Positions 1 through 5,482 of a stretch of DNA of 8,942 bases are shown here, piece by piece; within the stretch, counting starts at the first letter, position 1; every line of letters starts with the position of its first letter. The notes below the pieces were generated by a model that was not told where the DNA came from, searched no databases, and saw only the letters and a program-made list of their open reading frames with translations. The position numbers were made by a program, and so were the translations under genes. Origin of the DNA: Candidatus Sulfotelmatobacter sp. (GTDB taxonomy: Bacteria; Acidobacteriota; Terriglobia; Terriglobales; SbA1); assembly GCA_030151135.1 (NCBI GenBank), contig JASLEQ010000218.1, forward strand, positions 1 through 8,942, read 5' to 3'.

Positions 1-703
1 CAGCGAATACATCTTTGACTTTTCGTTCATAACGTCGCGACCATAATTGGTATCCGTCCGAAGTACTCGCCAGTTGTACCGTGACACGCAGGTCTTCACC
101 ATACTTGCGAACGCTTCCCTCGAGAGCAAAGTCTACATTCAGCAGACGGCCGATTTCGCGGACGTCGGCGTTTCTGTGTTTGAGCGCAAAGGCGGATGTA
201 CGAGCGACCACCCGGATTCCCCGAATGGAAGACAGTGCATGGATAATCTCCTCACTGAGCCCGACGCTGAAATAGGTCTCCGGATCGGGACTGAGATATG
301 AGAAAGGGAGAACCACGATTGAAGGTTCGGAGCGGATTTCCCGCCGTTCGGGGGAGGCATGATGATTGTCGGCTTCACGAAAGACGGGCGAATAACTTCC
401 TTTGGGGAGATCGATAACAATGGGATCAGCCGCTCCTTCAGACGAGTAATATTCCAACAGTTTGGCACGTAAGCGCGTTGCATCGACCCGCACGACGGCT
501 GTGGTGCGAGGATCGAAATCACCATTTCCCGCGTAGAGTGCCATTCCTACCGCGATCTCTTTCAGAGATTCGTTGGGCGAGGAGAGGGCATGTTCGACGA
601 TGAATCTCAGGTATCGTCGCATTCGTTCCGCTTTGGCGAATGCTGGACTGGCGAGAATCTTATCGAGATGCTCCCTGGCCCGGACAGCTGGAGGAGGCGA
701 CAT
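1..703 (-). CDS. Winged-helix/TolB-like-domain regulator, 3' end outside window
   Basis: Reading the minus strand from the ATG at 703 gives 234 codons without a stop, running off the left edge. Residues about 10-108 form a small DNA-binding-like domain: the helix RRYLRFIVEHAL, then FDPRTTAVVRVDATRLRAKL, then a wing-like VIDLPKGSYSPVF resembling the wing of OmpR/CadC-type winged helices. Residues about 127-234 match the TolB-N/FlgO-like domain (VVLPFSYLSPDPE, VGLSEEI, VDFALEGSVRK, LRVTVQL, WSRRYERK). In Acidobacteria this domain pair usually precedes TPR repeats, which would lie outside the window. No hydrophobic segment separates the two domains, so this part looks soluble, unlike the related gene at 2906-4681. 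The first ATG is preceded by two in-frame TAG codons (719-724), which fixes the 5' limit. No good Shine-Dalgarno is visible. The role as a transcriptional regulator is inferred. Confidence 0.82.
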   Translation of the reverse strand, partial: MSPPPAVRAREHLDKILASPAFAKAERMRRYLRFIVEHALSSPNESLKEIAVGMALYAGNGDFDPRTTAVVRVDATRLRAKLLEYYSSEGAADPIVIDLPKGSYSPVFREADNHHASPERREIRSEPSIVVLPFSYLSPDPETYFSVGLSEEIIHALSSIRGIRVVARTSAFALKHRNADVREIGRLLNVDFALEGSVRKYGEDLRVTVQLASTSDGYQLWSRRYERKVKDVFA

Positions 704-1145
704 AAAGGTGACGACAGTCTACTACAAGTTCGAGAATCAGGATCGCCTCTTGATGGATTACAAACAATGTCAAATCATCGCCTTAGGCCATGGTTGCTTT
801 CACTCTCCGGCGTCCGCTGTCGGAGGAGGCGAACAGTCGATTCCATCCAATTCTCTAAGCCGACCGCCAAACTGCCGCGTCAGGAAGTCGCTGTATCCCG
901 AGATCCAAACGGTCAGCCTTCCAGGAAATGATGCTGACTGCCGGAGAATCCACCTCAGGTTTGAACGCTCTGTTATTCAGGTTGCCCATTGGCTTGCAGA
1001 CGCTTTGCGTCGCCTTGCCGCCGCCCATTCGCAGAGTGAACCATTAGGTTCGAATTGGGCCCGAAACCTGCCGCGGTAGCCAAGCCTGGCGATGTGTCTT
1101 CTATTGCGCGCATCAATACCTCGATGAGTGCAACTTTCAATCCGT
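704..1145. other. Gene-free stretch, possibly decayed sequence
   Basis: These 442 bases hold no reading frame with a recognisable domain, convincing start or coding-like character. The longest plus-strand frames (573-1079 and 590-931) start inside the regulator gene on the other strand and give low-complexity, arginine-rich products. On the minus strand a 58-codon frame (1149-973) begins with a GTG overlapping the TGA of the secreted protein gene, but its product is not recognisable. The stretch should carry the promoter of the left-edge regulator. A TTGACA (minus strand, 773-768) is present, but I see no convincing -10 partner. No strong terminator hairpin follows the secreted protein gene. 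Confidence 0.5.
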
Positions 1146-1925
1146 TCACTGCTTATCCCAAATCTCCGTAAAAACTGCAGTCGAGTTCGCAGGCTTGCTC
1201 ACGACCGTCAGTGTCTTGCCACCGTTCGAGACTTGAAGCGTCGCACGCTCTTCCAGCCTGCCGTTCACTTGGCCATCGATTTCAAGCACGTAATCACTCG
1301 AGCGCCTTCCAGACGACGAATTTCCCTTCGCGTCACCAGCTCCACTATCGGCGTAGATTTTCCCATCAAACTTCATTTGACTCAGGTGCTTGCGGGCCGG
1401 GATGCTGAAGCTGAGCCCACCTTTCTCAAAGGGCGCAATGATCATCCGTAGTTCTTTCCCGTGGACCTTTTCTTCCATGGAAACGGATTGCCATTCTCCA
1501 AAAATGCTCCTACCCGGGCCGAGCCGTGCATATTTTGTGGTCAACTCGTAGTTGTCCTCTGCATTCCCCGAGAAGACGTCATGGAGCGTGAGGGTTTTAT
1601 CGTCCGGCGAAATGTTGTAATTCCGTACCATCTTTTGACCATCGTCTCGCACCATTTCCCAATCACGCTCATCAAGTTTCCTGAATGAGACAGTGTCTCC
1701 GATGGGAGTCTTGATGGAAATGCCGTTTGCCTTGATCTCGACCGTTGTCCCCGTGCTTCCGGTCAGGGAATAACGGCCGCCGCCGAGGTCTTTGATGGTG
1801 TACTTGATGGTCGGTTTCGGGCTCTTTTGAGCGTTGTACACCCATGTGCCGACGAAGGGGTCATCGAGAGCGAGCGCACTCGAACATGTCAGTGTGGCGG
1901 CGAGAAATAAGTAACGAAGTCTCAT
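1146..1925 (-). CDS. Secreted protein of unknown function with duplicated FxGxW domain
   Basis: This 259-residue protein starts with a clear signal peptide: MRLRY, a hydrophobic core and an ALA site near residue 19. It is therefore probably exported to the periplasm or cell surface. The mature part appears to consist of two related halves. The first (about 23-132) opens with DPFVGTWVYNAQKS and contains ISPDDKTLTL. The second (about 138-259) opens with RSIFGEWQSVSM and contains VSNGGKTLTVV. The FxGxW opening followed by beta-strand-rich sequence recalls lipocalin-like or 'DPFxGTWxLNxxKS' proteins common in Acidobacteria, whose function is not known. A serine/glycine-rich linker (about 195-209) interrupts the second half. 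The ATG at 1925 has a good ribosome binding site, GGGAGA (1937-1932), six bases upstream. The gene lies 122 bases behind another secreted protein gene on the same strand and could be co-transcribed with it. No catalytic motif is visible. Confidence 0.85.
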   Translation of the reverse strand: MRLRYLFLAATLTCSSALALDDPFVGTWVYNAQKSPKPTIKYTIKDLGGGRYSLTGSTGTTVEIKANGISIKTPIGDTVSFRKLDERDWEMVRDDGQKMVRNYNISPDDKTLTLHDVFSGNAEDNYELTTKYARLGPGRSIFGEWQSVSMEEKVHGKELRMIIAPFEKGGLSFSIPARKHLSQMKFDGKIYADSGAGDAKGNSSSGRRSSDYVLEIDGQVNGRLEERATLQVSNGGKTLTVVSKPANSTAVFTEIWDKQ

Positions 1926-1951
1926 TCGGTTTCTCCCGAACTGTCAGGCCG

Positions 1952-1984
1952 AACCGTCAAGGCTGCAGACCAACCCTGACGGTT
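1952..1984. repeat. Inverted repeat between the two secreted protein genes
   Basis: AACCGTCA (1952-1959) and TGACGGTT (1977-1984) are perfect 8-base inverted arms around a 17-base spacer. The element lies in the 122-base gap between two minus-strand genes, 27 bases upstream of the 1146-1925 start. Neither strand has a T-run after it, so it is not a standard intrinsic terminator. It could be an operator or a 5' untranslated hairpin. Its function is unknown. Confidence 0.4.
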
Positions 1985-2047
1985 TGCCGACTCGCGCTTT
2001 GTGCTACTCTGCAGTCCCGCGACGTGCCATTTCGTTTGCCTGCGTCC

Positions 2048-2653
2048 TTATTCCTTGGCGCCGCGCACGACACCGTGAATGGCCTGCGGGCCGAAATGGG
2101 TCGTAGCCGGCCCGCCGAACACCAGGGTAATGTTGGAATTCGGTTGCGAATACCGGTTGTCGTTTCCTCCAGTAACGCAAACCTGCAGTGTGGAGGAAGG
2201 CGGATCGGTCTCAAAAGGGGCGATACTTCCATTCCCCGTCAGCAGACTGACCGTGCCGTTCAACTGAAAGCCGGTCAGAGTGGCTGGAGGTTGGTATGTC
2301 GGACAACCAGTCATGTCCCACGTGATCCTGACATTCGTCAACCGGATGTGGTGCGTATGAGGGTTGACAAGAGGATGTGCTGGATCCACGCCGCCGGTGT
2401 CGGTTTTGCCAAAGCCGGACATCGTCATATCCGCTGCGAAATCGGCGGTTCCCCATTCGGGGTGAAGGTCCATGGACCACTGTCCATGCATTTCCCAGGG
2501 GCTGTTCTTTACGCTCGCACTTAGAGGAGAATAGTCATTGATCAAACCACTAAAGTGCACGGGGTTCCTATCCTGGGCCAGAGCACAGGTAGCCAAAGCC
2601 GGCAAGAGCAGTAAGACTGCGCGTCCGGCCAAAACCAGTTTCTTGTTTTTCAC
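2048..2653 (-). CDS. Conserved-looking secreted protein of unknown function
   Basis: This 201-residue protein has a lysine-rich N-terminus (MKNKK), a leucine-rich hydrophobic core and a probable signal peptidase site after CALA, near residue 26. The mature chain contains HFSGLINDYSP, PWEMHGQWSM, PHTHHIRLTNV, a LTGNGSIAPF stretch and a C-terminal HFGPQAIHGVVRG. I believe this pattern resembles acidobacterial exported hypothetical proteins, but I cannot name a family with certainty. Cys117 and Cys159 are the only cysteines in the mature protein and could form a disulphide. The histidine cluster near residues 99-102 could bind metal, which is speculative. The start is GTG at 2653, chosen because GGAGG (2664-2660) lies six bases upstream and the signal peptide begins directly there. 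It is divergent from the transmembrane regulator at 2906, which makes it a plausible target of that regulator. Confidence 0.82.
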   Translation of the reverse strand: MKNKKLVLAGRAVLLLLPALATCALAQDRNPVHFSGLINDYSPLSASVKNSPWEMHGQWSMDLHPEWGTADFAADMTMSGFGKTDTGGVDPAHPLVNPHTHHIRLTNVRITWDMTGCPTYQPPATLTGFQLNGTVSLLTGNGSIAPFETDPPSSTLQVCVTGGNDNRYSQPNSNITLVFGGPATTHFGPQAIHGVVRGAKE

Positions 2654-2905
2654 GAGGTGCCTCCACTTCTGGGATTGACACGAAGGCCACTAGGCATTCG
2701 AACTTGACCGGTTCATCAAACGAAGGCGAGCCTTGGCGATTCGCGCCTGAAGTGGTGACAGAATGGTGCTCCGTGTACAGTCGGATCAAGCGGCAACACA
2801 CGGGATACCGGAATGCCGCCTAATACCGTCTACTGCAGCCTTGGCAGGTAAATTCATAACCGGCTGATTTGCTTTGCGTTAACCTGGAGTCGGCTGGAGA
2901 TATCC
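2654..2905. promoter_or_regulatory. Divergent intergenic region with presumed promoters
   Basis: These 252 bases separate a minus-strand secreted protein gene from a plus-strand HTH regulator gene. Both promoters and any operator of the regulator should lie here. I could not identify a convincing -35/-10 pair: TTGGCA (2841-2846) has only a poor -10 partner on the plus strand. No perfect long palindrome was seen. The regulator's ribosome binding site, GGAGA (2896-2900), is five bases before its ATG. Confidence 0.45.
2660..2664 (-). promoter_or_regulatory. Ribosome binding site deciding a GTG start
   Basis: GGAGG on the minus strand, six bases before the GTG at 2653. It supports GTG as the true start of the secreted protein gene. 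Confidence 0.75.
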
Positions 2906-4681
2906 ATGGGTGAGCCGTCTTATCAAATCCCGCCCTTCGAAAAACCGCTCGACAAGCGGCTTGACTCGTGGAAGGAGATTGCCGGCTATCTGAACCGGGA
3001 CGTCACTACGGTTCAGCGATGGGAAAAGCGCGAGGGAATGCCGGTCCACCGGCATGTGCACGACAAGAGAGGCTCCGTCTATGCGCTGCCTCAAGAGTTA
3101 GACGATTGGATTCGGAGCCGAAAGACACCCAGCTCTGAACCCGAAGCCACGCCTGCCGAGCAAATACTCCCAGATACCTCTACCGGTCACATTTCGGCAA
3201 GACCTCGGGCGGTCCGGTGGATCATTCCCGCCGCCGTTATCGTCATCTGCCTGATCACCGTAGGCTGGCTCAAATTCCGGCCTCACACGACAGCTGTCGT
3301 TGACGCGAAGATTCAGTCGCTGGCGGTGCTGCCCCTTCGAAATCTTTCGGGAGATCCGGCCCAGGAGTATCTGGCCGATGGCATGACCGAAGCCCTCATC
3401 GGTCGTCTCGCAGGCATCCACAATTTAAGGGTGATTTCGCACACGTCAGTGATGCAGTTCAAGAATCCCCAGGCCTCGGTTCCCGAAATCGCCAGGACAC
3501 TGGGAGTCGACGCTGTCGTCGAAGGCTCGGTGATCAGAGAAGGCGACCATATCCGCGTCACAGCACAATTGATTCGGGGCGCGACCGAAACGCATTTCTG
3601 GTCCGAGACTTATGACCGTAAAATGAGCGACGCTCTTACCCTGGAGAGCGAATTGGCGCAAAGCATCGCCGAAAAGGTCCAGGTCACGGTCAGCGGAGAG
3701 GAACAGCAACGGCTCAGTTCTGCGCGACCTGTGGCGCCTGAAGTCTATGAGAGTTATCTCAAAGGCAGGTTTGCCTTCGAACAAGGAAACAGGGCTCAGT
3801 TTGATCAGAGCATTCCTTACTTCGAGGACGCCATCGCCAGAGATGCGACATTCGCACCGGCTTACCTGGGCTTGGCGCAGGCTTATACCATGCTAGGAAC
3901 GGTTTCTGCTGGAGTTTCTCCCCAAGAAACGCGGCCTAAAGTGGAAAGCTTCGCTCGAAAAGCGCTCTCAATCGATCCGGGGTTGGCAGAAGCTCACGTC
4001 GTGCTAGCAAACGTTCTGCAGGAGGAATGGCACTGGGCCGAAGCCGAATCGGAATACAAGCGCGCTCTCACATTGAACCCGAACAGCGCTGAAGCTCATG
4101 AATGGTTTGCGCTGTGGCTCGTATGCCACGGACGTACGGATGAGGCCGTCAGCACTATCAAGCGGGCGCGGGCCCTCGACCCGGTCGGGATTTCGGGCGG
4201 CAGCGTAGCCTGGATTTTGTTTCAGGCCCATCATTTCGATGAGGCTATCCGGGAGGAGAGCAGCGCATTGGCCGTACAGCCGAATAACGTGCTCACTCTC
4301 ACGGGCCTCGGGTTCGCACTGATCGCCAAAAATCGACCCGCCGACGCAATCCCGCCACTCGAAAAGGCCGTTTCCCTTTCGGGTAGTCCTGCTGCGACCG
4401 GCGTCCTGATCCGAGCGTATTCTCACGCGGGGCGGCGCAACGATGCATTTCGGCTTCTTGAGCAACTGAAACGTCGGAAGAAGGTGGGCTACATCCCTGC
4501 TGGTGCTTTCGTGAATGCCTATCTGGGCATAGGCGACAACGAGCAGGCCTTCTATTGGCTCGAGCAAGCATACAAGGAACAATCGAATATCCTGCAGTTC
4601 CTCAAAACTCATCCTTATTTCGACCCTATCCGTAGCGACCGGCGATTTGCTGATTTGCTCCGTAGAGTCGGACTTGGTTAG
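2906..4681 (+). CDS. Transmembrane HTH regulator with TolB-like domain and TPR repeats
   Basis: This 591-residue protein has a one-component sensor layout. Residues about 18-72 are a MerR/excisionase-like helix-turn-helix: LDSWKEIAGYLNRDVTTVQR, then EKREGMPVHRH and a wing ending in LDDWIRSR. A single membrane helix lies at about 104-121 (WIIPAAVIVICLITVGWL). Residues about 136-262 form a TolB-N/FlgO-like domain (LAVLPLRNLSGDP, YLADGMTEAL, VDAVVEGSVI, IRVTAQLI, YDRKM). TPR repeats follow from about 283 to 490, for example FAPAYLGLAQAYTMLG and LAEAHVVLANVLQE. The C-terminus (YFDPIRSDRRFADLLRRVGL) matches the usual ending of acidobacterial TPR proteins. With the HTH inside the cell, the TolB-like and TPR parts would be outside, as in CadC/ToxR-type regulators. 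The signal and targets are unknown. The ATG has GGAGA five bases upstream. It is divergent from the secreted protein gene at 2048-2653. Confidence 0.9.
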   Translation: MGEPSYQIPPFEKPLDKRLDSWKEIAGYLNRDVTTVQRWEKREGMPVHRHVHDKRGSVYALPQELDDWIRSRKTPSSEPEATPAEQILPDTSTGHISARPRAVRWIIPAAVIVICLITVGWLKFRPHTTAVVDAKIQSLAVLPLRNLSGDPAQEYLADGMTEALIGRLAGIHNLRVISHTSVMQFKNPQASVPEIARTLGVDAVVEGSVIREGDHIRVTAQLIRGATETHFWSETYDRKMSDALTLESELAQSIAEKVQVTVSGEEQQRLSSARPVAPEVYESYLKGRFAFEQGNRAQFDQSIPYFEDAIARDATFAPAYLGLAQAYTMLGTVSAGVSPQETRPKVESFARKALSIDPGLAEAHVVLANVLQEEWHWAEAESEYKRALTLNPNSAEAHEWFALWLVCHGRTDEAVSTIKRARALDPVGISGGSVAWILFQAHHFDEAIREESSALAVQPNNVLTLTGLGFALIAKNRPADAIPPLEKAVSLSGSPAATGVLIRAYSHAGRRNDAFRLLEQLKRRKKVGYIPAGAFVNAYLGIGDNEQAFYWLEQAYKEQSNILQFLKTHPYFDPIRSDRRFADLLRRVGLG

Positions 4682-4707
4682 TTTTGCCTTGTTGAAGAGC
4701 TTAGTCC

Positions 4708-4739
4708 GCGCACAGAATCCGACGCAAAGTGCGCTTTTT
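4708..4739 (+). terminator. Probable intrinsic terminator after the TPR regulator
   Basis: GCGCAC (4708-4713) pairs with GTGCGC (4729-4734) and is followed at once by TTTTT (4735-4739), 27 bases after the stop codon. An alternative, tighter hairpin CGCA/TGCG (4723-4726 with 4730-4733) uses the same right arm. The stem is short, so efficiency is uncertain. Confidence 0.5.
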
Positions 4740-5062
4740 CGAAAACTTGCCCGCGCTGAAAACGACGAAGGATCACGGCAGCCACGTGCCCCCGATTGGC
4801 AACGATAGGCGGCCTTATTGCCTATACAAAATGGCCGACGATAACGGAGATTGTCATGCAGGGACGGCTCCCGGAAAGCAGTCGGTAGATTCAACTACCG
4901 TGATATCGGAGTATTGTCCAGCGATCGAGTCGATTTGGTCCTCGGTTGTTGCCAACAGACCGATGCGCGTTTCCAGAATGAACCTGGATGGAAACGCGGT
5001 TTGACGATCCTGCGTTCATTGACGCTATCAGTGGCGGATCATGGAAGACCCAGAACCTGGAT
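4740..5062. other. Non-coding stretch with two small hairpins
   Basis: No credible gene is visible between the terminator and the padR promoter. Frames here start inside the terminator or at unsupported TTG codons and give unrecognisable products. Two perfect 6-base hairpins are present: ATAGGC/GCCTAT (4805-4810 with 4820-4825) and CGGTAG/CTACCG around a 6-base loop (4883-4900). GAACCTGGAT occurs twice, at 4980-4989 and 5053-5062. A TTGACG (5001-5006) might be part of another promoter, but its -10 is poor. Confidence 0.45.
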
Positions 5063-5092
5063 TTGACACGTTTCATCATCGTCCGTCATACT
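5063..5092 (+). promoter_or_regulatory. Probable sigma-70-type promoter of the padR-ADOP operon
   Basis: A perfect TTGACA (5063-5068) is followed after 18 bases by CATACT (5087-5092), a four-of-six match to TATAAT. Transcription would start near 5099, leaving only about 14 untranslated bases before the padR ATG and no clear Shine-Dalgarno. The -10 lies inside the left arm of the palindrome, so a protein bound there would block the polymerase. Confidence 0.5.
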
Positions 5093-5117
5093 ATGCCTTA
5101 AAGTGACATAGTATGAC
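5085..5117. promoter_or_regulatory. Nested palindromic operator, probably for the PadR repressor
   Basis: GTCATACTATG (5085-5095) and CATAGTATGAC (5107-5117) are perfect 11-base inverted arms around 11 bases. Each arm is also its own small palindrome (CATA-C-TATG and CATA-G-TATG). Read this way, 5085-5097 and 5105-5117 each match GTCATANTATGAC with one mismatch, with centres 20 bases apart, about two helical turns. The element covers the -10 element and the padR start codon. PadR-family repressors commonly bind AT-rich dyads in their own promoters, so autorepression is the natural reading. Binding itself is inferred. Confidence 0.75.
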
Positions 5118-5475
5118 AAGCTCCGCCAAAGACATTGACCAATTCCTCCCCTTGTCCCTCCCCGTGTTCCACATGCTGCTTTCTCTCACGGAAGGCGAGC
5201 GGCACGGATACGCCCTGAAACGCGAGATTTTTCAACGAACCCATAAGCGCATCAACCTCGGGTCTGGCGCACTCTACGGAGCCATCAACAAGATGCTGGA
5301 ACAAGGGTTCATTGTGGAATCAGACGAGCGGCCCGACCCGCATCTCGATGACGAACGCCGCCGCTATTACAGAATCACCCCTTTAGGCCAGCGCGTAGTT
5401 CGCGCCGAAGCCGCACGGCTGCGGGCTCTCCTGCAACTGGCAGAAGTACGTCTCGGCGTCCCCGATCCGGTTTGA
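5113..5475 (+). CDS. PadR-family transcriptional repressor
   Basis: This 120-residue protein is a short PadR regulator (N-terminal winged helix plus one C-terminal dimerisation helix). The family signature is clear: LSLPVFHMLLSLTEGERHGY at about 14-33, ALKREI, then LGSGALYGAINKMLEQGFIV (the recognition helix region), then the charged wing ERRRYYRITPLGQRVV. The final helix (about 97-115, AEAARLRALLQLAEVRLGV) matches the dimerisation helix. PadR proteins repress nearby genes and are released by small ligands; the ligand is unknown here. The ATG is inside the right arm of the palindrome at 5085-5117 and lacks a clear ribosome binding site, but there is no better start before the conserved core. 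The permease follows after 7 bases, and its ribosome binding site overlaps this stop codon, so the two genes are almost certainly co-transcribed and probably translationally coupled. Confidence 0.93.
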   Translation: MTSSAKDIDQFLPLSLPVFHMLLSLTEGERHGYALKREIFQRTHKRINLGSGALYGAINKMLEQGFIVESDERPDPHLDDERRRYYRITPLGQRVVRAEAARLRALLQLAEVRLGVPDPV

Positions 5476-5480
5476 GGTGA
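5474..5480 (+). promoter_or_regulatory. Ribosome binding site of the permease, overlapping the padR stop
   Basis: GAGGTGA overlaps the last two bases of the padR TGA. It is well placed for ATG at 5483 (five bases after GAGG) or ATG at 5486 (eight bases). The in-frame GTG at 5477 lies within it and is therefore an unlikely start. Confidence 0.65.
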
Positions 5481-5482
5481 AC

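Noticed and set aside
139..525. A 128-codon minus-strand frame at the left edge
   Set aside because: It is out of frame with the regulator gene at 1-703 on the same strand, whose translation has clear domain motifs.
573..1079. A 168-codon plus-strand frame
   Set aside because: It overlaps the start of the minus-strand regulator, has no ribosome binding site I accept and no recognisable domain.
704..1145. CRISPR array, IS element or other repeats in the gene-free stretch
   Set aside because: I saw no regularly spaced repeats, terminal inverted repeats or transposase fragments.
1028..1171. A 43-codon plus-strand stretch (ending FNPFTAYPKSP) resembling a possible gene remnant
   Set aside because: There is no start codon near its beginning, it overlaps the end of the opposite-strand secreted protein gene and the match to any family is too vague.
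1844..2524. A 226-codon plus-strand frame opposite the two secreted protein genes
   Set aside because: Both minus-strand genes have signal peptides and good ribosome binding sites; this frame is an antisense shadow.
4004..4894. A 296-codon open frame on the minus strand
   Set aside because: It lies antisense to the well-supported TPR regulator, its product has no recognisable domain and it crosses the probable terminator; it is a shadow of the GC-rich codon pattern.
4729..5004. A 91-codon plus-strand frame after the TPR regulator
   Set aside because: Its GTG start is inside the terminator hairpin, there is no ribosome binding site and the product is unrecognisable.
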